A stretch of DNA of 5,635 nucleotides from Clostridiales bacterium (GTDB lineage Bacteria; Bacillota; Clostridia; Oscillospirales; Acutalibacteraceae): NCBI GenBank assembly GCA_019421725.1, contig JAHZES010000137.1, forward strand, positions 1 to 5,635, written 5' to 3'. Positions 1 through 5,251 of the stretch are shown in pieces (the first letter of the stretch is position 1; every line of letters begins with the position of its first letter). Made by a program: the position numbers and the translations under genes. The notes below the pieces were generated by a model, which saw nothing but the letters and a program-made list of their open reading frames with translations, was not told the origin of the DNA and did not search any database.

Positions 1-339
1 AACGACCCGGTATATCAGAATACGCGCCGTTGGGTGTTAAGCGGAGAGAATCCATTCTATTATGAAGGAGCTGCCGCCAAAGGCATTGGCAGCCCGCATA
101 CCCCGCAAGGCTATATTTGGCATATTGCATTGGCGATTCAGGGCATGACCAGCGAAAGCCGCAGCGAGCAGGAATGTATTCTGGACTATTTTGAGCGCAC
201 TGACGGCGGTACCGGATGGGTGCATGAGGGCTTTGAAAAAGACGATCCGTCTCAGTTTACCAGAGAATGGTTTTCGTGGGCAAACGCAATGTTCGTAGAA
301 TTTGTGTTGGCCGTTTGCGGTCTGGAGGTTCAGGTCTGA
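1..339 (+). CDS. GH125 family exo-alpha-mannosidase, C-terminal part (5' partial)
   Basis: The reading frame is open from the first base and ends at TGA 337-339, giving the last 112 residues. The internal GTG at 34 is not the start, because the family signature (NDPVYQNTRRWVLS) already begins upstream of it. The fragment keeps the conserved C-terminal blocks of glycoside hydrolase family 125 (formerly DUF1237): GIGSPHTPQGYIWH at fragment residues 28-41, then TDGGTGWVHEGF, then DDPSQFTREWFSWAN. The Glu of HEGF (fragment residue 76) is probably the catalytic base by comparison with characterised members; I assign this from memory. Family members release alpha-1,6-linked mannose from the non-reducing ends of N-glycan or yeast-type mannans. 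No signal peptide can be judged because the N-terminus is missing. The gene is probably the last of its transcript, since a strong terminator lies 172 bases downstream. The family call is secure; exact linkage specificity is inferred. Confidence 0.9.
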   Translation, partial: NDPVYQNTRRWVLSGENPFYYEGAAAKGIGSPHTPQGYIWHIALAIQGMTSESRSEQECILDYFERTDGGTGWVHEGFEKDDPSQFTREWFSWANAMFVEFVLAVCGLEVQV

Positions 340-349
340 TTCCGTTTGC

Positions 350-405
350 AAAGCATGATCGTTGGAATACCGGTATTCAGAACACCAATGTCGATGTCAT
401 GCTTT
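350..405 (+). other. Long imperfect inverted repeat just after the GH125 stop codon
   Basis: AAAGCATG (350-357) pairs with CATGCTTT (398-405), ATCG (358-361) with CGAT (392-395), and TTGG (362-365) with CCAA (385-388). That is 16 base pairs, interrupted only by bulges of two (396-397) and three (389-391) bases on the 3' arm. The apical part contains the 14-base perfect palindrome GAATACCGGTATTC (365-378). It begins 11 bases after the GH125 stop. It is not followed by a proper T-tract, so it does not look like an intrinsic terminator. It could be a 3'-UTR stabilising hairpin, an operator-like site, or chance. The pairing is seen directly; function is unknown. Confidence 0.5.
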
Positions 406-454
406 CTTACCTGTTAAGCAATAGAAAATGTATTTTGGAAGGGCCCTGCCGGTG

Positions 455-499
455 AAAGCTTTATCCCAAAGCGGAGATACCGCGCACAACGGAAGCTTT
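455..499 (+). other. Possible folded RNA segment upstream of the terminator
   Basis: AAAGCTT (455-461) can close on AAGCTTT (493-499). Inside it GCGG (471-474) pairs with CCGC (480-483) around a five-base loop. A competing small hairpin GCTTT/AAAGC (458-462 with 468-472) is also possible. Eleven bases separate this from the stem of the strong terminator at 511. The segment has no open frame with a credible ribosome binding site. It could be the body of a small RNA or the end of the GH125 3'-UTR. The individual stems are short and this may be chance. Confidence 0.25.
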
Positions 500-510
500 T
501 GTACAGATAA

Positions 511-541
511 ACACCATAGGCGAAGTCTATGGTGTTTTTTT
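511..541 (+). terminator. Intrinsic terminator of the GH125 transcript
   Basis: A perfect nine-base-pair stem ACACCATAG (511-519) / CTATGGTGT (527-535) with a seven-base loop is followed directly by an unbroken run of T (to 541). Upstream A residues can pair with the first T residues and lengthen the stem. This is a textbook rho-independent terminator reading on the + strand, and it separates the GH125 unit from the convergent cotJ operon. Confidence 0.9.
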
Positions 542-591
542 ATGGATGTTTAATCTCCCGGTTCAACTAAGGAGGGTAATAAATACGGAAA

Positions 592-616
592 GGGCTATCG
601 GTATTACCGATAGCCC
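592..616 (-). terminator. Probable terminator of the cotJ operon
   Basis: A perfect ten-base-pair inverted repeat GGGCTATCGG (592-601) / CCGATAGCCC (607-616) with a five-base loop lies 28 bases beyond the cotJC stop codon. Read on the - strand the stem is followed by TTTCCGTATTTATT, a T-rich but interrupted tract. Position and stem quality support a terminator for the - strand operon. The imperfect T-run leaves some doubt about efficiency. Confidence 0.75.
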
Positions 617-644
617 GATGGTAGAAGCCTGTGAAACGACCGGT

Positions 645-1247
645 TCAGCGTTTTGGATCGAAACCGGGATTGAACGCGTAAAAGTTTTTGGAATCCAACT
701 TATCGGTCGTCAGACGCAGTGCTTCGCCGAAACGCTGATAATGGACGATTTCACGTTCGCGGAGGAACTTGATCGGATCGCGCACGTCGGGATCATCACA
801 GAAGCGTAAAATATTATCGTAGGTGGTGCGGGCTTTTTGCTCTGCAGCCATATCCTCGTGAAGATCGGTAATCGGGTCTCCCTTGACCGCAAGAACAGCG
901 GCGTTAAACGGCACGCCGGAGGCAGAGGAGGGGTATATTCCGGTGGTGTGGTCGACGAAATAGTCGGAAAAACCACCTTTCTTGATTTCCTCTTCGGTAA
1001 GGTTACGCGTAAGCTGGTAAACAATCGCTCCGATCATTTCGAGATGCCCCAGCTCTTCTGTTCCAATGTCTGTTAAGGTAGCCTTCAATTCTGAATAGGG
1101 CATTGAAAATCGTTGGCTTAAATAGCGCAAAGATGCGCCAAGTTCGCCGTCCGCCCCTCCGTACTGAGTTAAAATCAACTTTGCAAGGGCGGGGTTCGGA
1201 GAGGTAATTTTAACGGGGTATTGCAGCTTTTTCTCATATACAAACAT
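645..1247 (-). CDS. cotJC: Spore coat protein CotJC, manganese catalase family
   Basis: The 200-residue product matches CotJC, a coat protein built on the di-manganese catalase fold (Mn_catalase family). The residues expected to bind the two metals are present and correctly ordered: E35 in DGELGAS, E65 and H68 in the EELGH motif, E136 in MAAEQKAR, and E166/H169 in REREIVHY. The N-terminal MFVYEKKLQYPVKI and the C-terminal PGFDPKR are typical of CotJC. It may therefore break down peroxide at the spore surface, although activity has not been shown for this protein. Length is normal for the short CotJC form. It starts at ATG 1245-1247, one base after the cotJB stop, with AGGGG inside the end of cotJB as ribosome binding site. 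It is the last gene of the cotJ operon and would be made late in the mother cell. Confidence 0.97.
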   Translation of the reverse strand: MFVYEKKLQYPVKITSPNPALAKLILTQYGGADGELGASLRYLSQRFSMPYSELKATLTDIGTEELGHLEMIGAIVYQLTRNLTEEEIKKGGFSDYFVDHTTGIYPSSASGVPFNAAVLAVKGDPITDLHEDMAAEQKARTTYDNILRFCDDPDVRDPIKFLREREIVHYQRFGEALRLTTDKLDSKNFYAFNPGFDPKR

Positions 1248-1248
1248 T

Positions 1249-1503
1249 TTATTTCATCCCCTTTTCAAAGCTGGCTTCCCAGGGCCACGGTGAATCCACC
1301 CAGGTCCAGCGTTCGGAATTTTCCTCCAGCGGACCATACTGTTCCTCATATCGCTCTGCAAGAATAATTCTTTTTTGAGAAAGATCAGTGTGTTTAGCCA
1401 GCGCCATTTGATCGCAGGGGTGGGTGTCTAAAAAAATATGCAGTTCCCAAAGAGCAAAATCAATGGCGTTGATCTTGCGCAAAAGCATTTCCTGGTCGCT
1501 CAT
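1249..1503 (-). CDS. cotJB: Spore coat protein CotJB
   Basis: The 84-residue product has the CotJB family pattern: an N-terminal helical block LLRKINAIDFALWELHIFLD (residues 7-26), the THPCD turn just after it, a central RYEEQYGPL segment, and a tryptophan-rich end with W66, W68, W73 and W75 in WTWVDSPWPWE. CotJB is a structural coat component made with CotJA and CotJC. No enzymatic motif is visible. Its ATG overlaps the cotJA stop as ATGA, so translation is probably coupled; a G-rich stretch (GGTGGGGTG) seven bases upstream can serve as binding site. Its own stop is one base from the cotJC start. The operon order JA-JB-JC is the standard one. Confidence 0.96.
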   Translation of the reverse strand: MSDQEMLLRKINAIDFALWELHIFLDTHPCDQMALAKHTDLSQKRIILAERYEEQYGPLEENSERWTWVDSPWPWEASFEKGMK

Positions 1504-1703
1504 TTGGGTTCACCCCACCTTCCGAGAAACGGTTTATTCAATGCGGGAAACAGCGTGCCGTTATCCAGCGCCTGTTCCGGGTCATACGTTTCCTCAAACT
1601 GCTGCATCGGTACATATGCCATGGCAAGCGCCGGAGCTGCAGGCATGAAGCTGATCTCACAGCCGGAACGTTCCGGTTCGGCTGCAATTGCCGCATACTT
1701 CAC
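1500..1703 (-). CDS. cotJA: Spore coat associated protein CotJA
   Basis: The protein shows the CotJA core: AMAYVPMQ (residues 27-34 from the start chosen here), then YDPEQAL, then GTLFPALNKPFLG (49-61). It is a small coat protein needed for assembly of the CotJ proteins; no catalytic motif is present. I place the start at GTG 1701-1703, giving 67 residues, because AAAGGAGG (1712-1719 on the - strand) sits eight bases upstream of it. Two other in-frame starts lie further up, ATG 1728-1730 (76 residues) and GTG 1746-1748 (82 residues), and neither has a convincing ribosome binding site. The extra residues (MIEPKTMIERKEADF) show nothing family specific, and the binding site itself would encode part of them. 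The stop overlaps the cotJB start. First gene of the operon. Confidence 0.93.
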   Translation of the reverse strand: MKYAAIAAEPERSGCEISFMPAAPALAMAYVPMQQFEETYDPEQALDNGTLFPALNKPFLGRWGEPK

Positions 1704-1710
1704 AAAGTCC

Positions 1711-1719
1711 GCCTCCTTT
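1711..1719 (-). promoter_or_regulatory. Ribosome binding site deciding the cotJA start
   Basis: AAAGGAGGC on the - strand (1719 to 1711) is the strongest Shine-Dalgarno match in the region. Its GGAGG core is eight bases from GTG 1703. It lies inside the open frame of the longer cotJA versions, so it argues that these longer versions are artefacts. Confidence 0.75.
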
Positions 1720-1756
1720 CGTTCAATCATTGTTTTAGGTTCAATCACCCGCTATC

Positions 1757-1782
1757 ACTATATGTGGAACGGCGGTAAATGC
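1757..1782 (-). promoter_or_regulatory. Weak candidate sporulation promoter for cotJ
   Basis: On the - strand CATATAGT (1764-1757) matches six of eight positions of the sigma-E -10 box CATACAAT. GCATTT (1782-1777) partly resembles a -35 element. The 12-base spacer is shorter than usual, so this is tentative. In Bacillus subtilis the cotJ operon is sigma-E dependent, which is why I looked here. A start site near 1750 would give a leader of about 45 bases to GTG 1703. Confidence 0.22.
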
Positions 1783-1877
1783 CACACAGGTTGTCTTTGC
1801 TTTTCCGAAACGTGTGGCGGAAAACGGCTGCTTTTTCGTAAAGGAGAGCTGTTTTGACGATCAAACGGGTTTTCGCA

Positions 1878-1903
1878 ATATTTCGGTTTTTGCGCCATAT
1901 ATA
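1878..1903 (+). promoter_or_regulatory. Candidate sigma-E-type promoter of the carboxypeptidase gene
   Basis: ATATT (1878-1882), 13 bases, then CATATATA (1896-1903) resembles a mother-cell sigma-E promoter (roughly ATATT - 13 to 15 - CATACAAT). Transcription would start near 1910 and give a 31-base leader carrying AAGGGAG ahead of TTG 1941. An overlapping sigma-A-like arrangement, TTGACG (1854-1859), 17 bases, AATATT (1877-1882), is also possible. Both lie downstream of the alternative TTG 1854 start. Confidence 0.4.
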
Positions 1904-1925
1904 TAACAAACGGTCAATCGGAACG

Positions 1926-1932
1926 AAGGGAG
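1926..1932 (+). promoter_or_regulatory. Ribosome binding site for TTG 1941
   Basis: AAGGGAG (1926-1932) is eight bases from TTG 1941. A competing site, AAGGAG (1841-1846), is seven bases from TTG 1854, so the sequence offers two plausible initiation points for the same frame. Confidence 0.55.
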
Positions 1933-1940
1933 CGGTCAGC

Positions 1941-3095
1941 TTGAAAACACATTTGAAACAGGCGGCATGTATATGTATGGCAGCGGCGGTGCTTATGCTT
2001 TTTATGCCGATGCCAAGGGCGGTGGCAGAGATTGACGGCGTAGAGGCAAAGGCCGCAATTCTGATGTCTGCCGATACCGGCGCGGTGCTGTACGATAAAA
2101 ATTCGCACGAAAGGCGTGCCTGCGGCTCAGTGACCAAAGTAATGTCGCTGCTGTTGTTCATGGAGGCGCTCGATTCCGGGCAAGTGGCGTTAACGGACGA
2201 GGTCACCGTCAGCGAGTTTGCCAATTCCATGGGAGGGTCTGAAATCTGGCTGGAGGTCGGCGAGGTAATGACCTTTGAGGATTTGCTTCGCTCCGTGATC
2301 ATTCAATCGGCAAACGATTCAACCGTCGCGTTGGCGGAGCATGTCGCCGGTTCGGAGGAAGCCTTTCTGAACTGCATGAATGAACGTGCTGCCGAGCTTG
2401 GCATGAATGATACGCATTATCTGAATACAACAGGATTTGATGAGGAGGGGCAGTATACCTCTGCGTACGATATTGCCCTTGCCGCGCGGGAGCTGACAAA
2501 GCACGAGAAGATTTTTGATTATACGACTGTCTGGATGTATGACCTGCGCGGCGGAAAAACGCAGCTGACCAATACGAATAAGCTGATTAAAACATATTCG
2601 GGAATTACCGGGCTGAAAACGGGAACAACAGACGATGCGGGTAATTGCTTCTGCGGGACTGCAGAGCGCGACGGCCTGAAGCTGATTTCGGTCGTATTGG
2701 GTTGCGAAAGCTCTGCGCTTCGTTTTTCTTCCACAACAAGGCTGCTTGATTACGGCTTTGCAAACTGGTCGATTGCAGAGCCGGAGCTCCCGGAGAGTCT
2801 GCTGCAGCCGATCCCGGTGATAGGGGGCATGGAGCGGCAGGTGGGGGCGATCGCAAAGCTTGACCGCTCGGCCGTGCTGGTTCCAAAGGGTGCAGCGGAT
2901 CAGGTGACTTATGCTGCGGAACTGCAAAACGATGTGGAGGCGCCGGTGGAAGAGGGACAGCTGCTTGGAACCGTGCGCATGATGTTGGGAGAAGAGGAGC
3001 TGTGCAGCTTTCCGGTTGTGGCAGCCTCATCTGTGGAACCGGTCGGGTTTGCGGCTCTGTTTTCAATTTTCTGCAAGGCGCTGGTGACTTCATGA
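1941..3095 (+). CDS. Exported D-alanyl-D-alanine carboxypeptidase (S11, DacF/DacB-like)
   Basis: This is a low-molecular-weight penicillin-binding protein of peptidase family S11, which trims the terminal D-Ala from peptidoglycan stem peptides outside the membrane. In numbering from TTG 1941 (384 residues), the three active-site motifs are S63-V-T-K66, S123-A-N125 and K226-T-G228. A PBP5-type C-terminal beta domain occupies about residues 275-365. The hydrophobic end (VGFAALFSIFCKAL) could be the usual amphipathic membrane anchor. From this start the protein opens with a normal signal peptide: MKTHLK, a hydrophobic core, and cleavage after PRAVA. An upstream in-frame TTG at 1854 with AAGGAG would add 29 basic residues before it, which is unusual for a signal peptide, so I prefer 1941. 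The gene is divergent from cotJ and carries a sigma-E-like promoter candidate, so a cortex or sporulation role is plausible but unproven. No clear terminator follows it. Confidence 0.92.
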   Translation: MKTHLKQAACICMAAAVLMLFMPMPRAVAEIDGVEAKAAILMSADTGAVLYDKNSHERRACGSVTKVMSLLLFMEALDSGQVALTDEVTVSEFANSMGGSEIWLEVGEVMTFEDLLRSVIIQSANDSTVALAEHVAGSEEAFLNCMNERAAELGMNDTHYLNTTGFDEEGQYTSAYDIALAARELTKHEKIFDYTTVWMYDLRGGKTQLTNTNKLIKTYSGITGLKTGTTDDAGNCFCGTAERDGLKLISVVLGCESSALRFSSTTRLLDYGFANWSIAEPELPESLLQPIPVIGGMERQVGAIAKLDRSAVLVPKGAADQVTYAAELQNDVEAPVEEGQLLGTVRMMLGEEELCSFPVVAASSVEPVGFAALFSIFCKALVTS

Positions 3096-3241
3096 TTTTG
3101 AAGGATCCCGAAAAAGTACGGAAAAGCGCTGCAGCGGATTTCACGGAAAATGAAAAAGCGTACAATTCTCTTTTTGAAAAACAGCATCGTGCAATAAAAA
3201 CAGCGAAAATGAAAACATTTGCTGAATTCCTTTTGCATTGC

Positions 3242-3270
3242 TTGAAAAGTGCGGCGTTTTATTGTATGAT
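3242..3270 (+). promoter_or_regulatory. Sigma-A promoter of pgi
   Basis: TTGAAA (3242-3247), a 17-base spacer and TATGAT (3265-3270) each differ from consensus at one position. Transcription would begin near 3277, giving a leader of about 24 bases that contains AGGAGG (3288-3293) before ATG 3301. This fits constitutive expression of a glycolytic gene. Confidence 0.82.
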
Positions 3271-3300
3271 ATAGCTACAGAGAATTTAGGAGGAAGTAAA

Positions 3301-4644
3301 ATGGCCACTGCATTGAATGATGGTTATTTATCCGGGTTTATTTCCGATGATGAATTTGCTGCGATTGCGCCGCAGATCAAACTGGCGCACGAACAGCTTC
3401 ACAGCGGGACCGGATTGGGAAATGATTATATCGGATGGGTTGATTTGCCCTCTGCCTACGATAGGGAAGAGTTTGCACGCATCAAAGCTGCTGCGCAGAA
3501 AATTATTTCCGATACAGATGTTTTTATTGTGATCGGCATCGGCGGTTCCTACCTTGGCGCCCGTGCGGCAATCGAATTTCTGAAGTCTCCGTTGTATAAC
3601 TCGACGAACAAAAATACGCCGGATATCTATTTTACCGGCAACAGCATCAGTTCCACTGCGCTCAGTCAGCTGCTGGACATCTGTGACGGCAGAGACGTTT
3701 CCATTAATATGATCTCCAAATCCGGCACCACAACAGAACCGGCCATCGCCTTCCGTGTGCTTCGAGATTATCTGGAAAAGAAATACGGAAAAGAAGAAGC
3801 CCGGCGCAGAATTTATTGCACCACGGACCGCGCCAAGGGCACGCTCAAGGAGCTTGCTGACCGCGAGGGCTACGAAACTTTTGTTGTTCCGGACAATGTC
3901 GGGGGACGGTATTCCGTTCTGACCGCCGTCGGTTTGCTGCCAATTGCGGTTTCGGGCGCAAATATTGACGAGCTGATGCAGGGCGCGGCGCAGGCGCAGT
4001 ATGAGCTTTGCGATACTGATCTGTCCCAAAATCCCTGTTACCGTTATGCTGCAATTCGGAATATCCTTTACCGTAAAGGAAAATCCGTCGAGATACTGGT
4101 CAGTTACGAACCATCCTTTGCAATGATGAACGAGTGGTGGAAACAGCTGTTTGGCGAAAGCGAAGGAAAAGACCAGAAGGGGATTTTTCCGGCTTCCGTG
4201 ATTTTTTCTACCGACTTGCATTCCATGGGGCAATTTATTCAGGACGGCAGCCGTATTATGTTTGAAACGGTCGTGCAGATCAATAAGGCGCAGCAGGAGC
4301 TGTATATCAACGATGATCCGGAAAATGTGGATGGACTGAATTTCCTCAAAGATCGCTCAATGTCATATATCAATCAAAAGGCATTTGAAGGTACTGTTCT
4401 GGCGCATACCGACGGCGGCGTTCCGAATATTGTACTGCAGATCGGTGAAGCAAACGAAAAAGAGCTCGGCTATCTGATTTATTTCTTTGAAAAGGCCTGT
4501 GCCATTTCGGGCTACGTAATGGGAGTTAATCCGTTTAACCAGCCCGGTGTGGAAAGCTATAAAAAGAATATGTTTGCGCTTCTTGGCAAGCCGGGCTACG
4601 AAGAAGCCAGGGCCGCCTTGGAAGAGCGGCTCAAAAAACAATAA
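3301..4644 (+). CDS. pgi: Glucose-6-phosphate isomerase
   Basis: The 447-residue product interconverts glucose 6-phosphate and fructose 6-phosphate in the cytosol. Visible family blocks are GIGGSYLGARAAIEF (79-93), the phosphate-binding SKSGTT (139-144), the first isomerase signature DNVGGRYSVLTAVGLLP (198-214), GESEGKDQKG (285-294) with the probable catalytic Glu, H307 in DLHSMGQ, and the second signature PFNQPGVESYKK (411-422) with the active-site Lys. The length is that of the short Firmicutes-type enzyme. The start is ATG 3301 with AGGAGG seven bases upstream. An in-frame TTG at 3238 is rejected because the promoter -35 box lies just after it. The small P-loop gene follows after 51 bases without an evident terminator, so the two are probably cotranscribed. 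Confidence 0.98.
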   Translation: MATALNDGYLSGFISDDEFAAIAPQIKLAHEQLHSGTGLGNDYIGWVDLPSAYDREEFARIKAAAQKIISDTDVFIVIGIGGSYLGARAAIEFLKSPLYNSTNKNTPDIYFTGNSISSTALSQLLDICDGRDVSINMISKSGTTTEPAIAFRVLRDYLEKKYGKEEARRRIYCTTDRAKGTLKELADREGYETFVVPDNVGGRYSVLTAVGLLPIAVSGANIDELMQGAAQAQYELCDTDLSQNPCYRYAAIRNILYRKGKSVEILVSYEPSFAMMNEWWKQLFGESEGKDQKGIFPASVIFSTDLHSMGQFIQDGSRIMFETVVQINKAQQELYINDDPENVDGLNFLKDRSMSYINQKAFEGTVLAHTDGGVPNIVLQIGEANEKELGYLIYFFEKACAISGYVMGVNPFNQPGVESYKKNMFALLGKPGYEEARAALEERLKKQ

Positions 4645-4695
4645 TCAGGATTTCCACCGCTCAGGCGGAAAAATAGAAACTTAGGAGGACTTACG

Positions 4696-5112
4696 ATGAT
4701 AACTTTGATTGTAGGCAAAAAGGGCTCCGGAAAAACAAAAAAACTGATCCAGCTGGCCAATGACGCGGTAAAAGCGTCCAGCGGCAACGTAGTCTGCATT
4801 GAAAAAGGCGCCAAATTGACCTATGACATTGATCACAAAGCCCGTTTGGTTGATATTGAACAGTACAACATCAGCGGCTTTGATGCTCTGTTCGGTTTCC
4901 TTTCCGGCATCTGCGCCGGCAACTACGATGTGACCGATATTTTTGTGGATTCCACGCTGAAGATAACCGGGGATGACATGAACCAGTTGGCGGATTTTGT
5001 GCAGAGTCTTAACCGGTTGGCGCAATTTTCCGAAACGAAAATCACACTTTCCATTTCTGCCGATGTGCAGGATATTCCGGAAAGCATCAATGACATTGCG
5101 CAGGAGATCTGA
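4696..5112 (+). CDS. Small P-loop NTPase-like protein of unknown function
   Basis: The 138-residue product begins almost immediately with a Walker A motif, G7-K-K-G-S-G-K13-T14, after a short hydrophobic beta strand (MITLIV). A second hydrophobic strand ending in acid, DIFVD (81-85), is a good Walker B candidate. No signal peptide, membrane segment or DNA-binding motif is visible. The protein is too short to be a full PilT-type ATPase, although I recall similar clostridial proteins carrying that automatic label; I would not use it. The start is ATG 4696 with AGGAGG (4683-4688) seven bases upstream. It sits between pgi and a DUF177 gene and ends just before a terminator, so it is probably cotranscribed with pgi. 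ATP or GTP binding is a fair prediction; partner and role are unknown. Confidence 0.85.
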   Translation: MITLIVGKKGSGKTKKLIQLANDAVKASSGNVVCIEKGAKLTYDIDHKARLVDIEQYNISGFDALFGFLSGICAGNYDVTDIFVDSTLKITGDDMNQLADFVQSLNRLAQFSETKITLSISADVQDIPESINDIAQEI

Positions 5113-5137
5113 GCTCTTACAAAATTGTTATTAGTAG

Positions 5138-5172
5138 GCAGTCCGCACCTTAAAGGGGCGGGCTGCTCTTTT
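5138..5172 (+). terminator. Intrinsic terminator after the P-loop gene
   Basis: GCAGTCCGC (5138-5146) pairs with GCGGGCTGC (5158-5166), nine pairs with one G-T wobble. Two further C-G pairs are possible inside, and TCTTTT follows. It ends the pgi / P-loop transcript 25 bases after the stop codon. The T-tract also forms the left half of the palindrome TCTTTTCGAAAAGA (5167-5180). Confidence 0.8.
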
Positions 5173-5196
5173 CGAAAAGAAAATATGTGAATTGTC

Positions 5197-5225
5197 TTGA
5201 CAAAAAGCGTTTCTTTCCGTATAAT
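5197..5225 (+). promoter_or_regulatory. Exact-consensus sigma-A promoter of the DUF177 gene
   Basis: TTGACA (5197-5202), a 17-base spacer and TATAAT (5220-5225) match the consensus at every position, with A/T-rich sequence upstream. Transcription would start near 5232, about 20 bases before ATG 5252. This predicts strong, largely unregulated expression. Confidence 0.92.
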
Positions 5226-5251
5226 AATCTGAGTAGTGCAGAGGTGCAGTT

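Noticed and set aside
267..455. 62-codon + strand frame across the GH125 stop
   Set aside because: Most of it overlaps GH125 in another frame, there is no clear ribosome binding site, and it shows no motif. It is not a frameshifted continuation either, because GH125 proteins normally end shortly after the FTREWFSWAN block.
569..576. AAGGAGGG resembling a ribosome binding site in the convergent gap
   Set aside because: No start codon with an open frame follows at usable distance, and it lies between two terminators.
546..1076. Open frames on the + strand opposite cotJC
   Set aside because: They are shadows of cotJC; no family resemblance, and the strong cotJC match fixes the coding strand.
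3127..3136. CGCTGCAGCG palindrome after the carboxypeptidase gene as terminator
   Set aside because: Short, with no following T-tract; common by chance.
2605..3165. Long antisense open frame opposite the carboxypeptidase gene
   Set aside because: Low-complexity Pro/Ser/Ala-rich translation, no ribosome binding site, opposite a well-supported gene.
3238..3300. Upstream TTG start for pgi
   Set aside because: The sigma-A promoter lies within this stretch and AGGAGG fits ATG 3301; the added residues do not resemble the family N-terminus.
3328..4233. A 301-codon open frame antisense to pgi
   Set aside because: It lies wholly opposite a secure enzyme gene, has no recognisable domain, and is explained by the codon pattern of pgi.
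4657..4668. CCGC-TCAG-GCGG hairpin between pgi and the P-loop gene
   Set aside because: Only four base pairs and followed by A residues, not T, so it is not a credible terminator.
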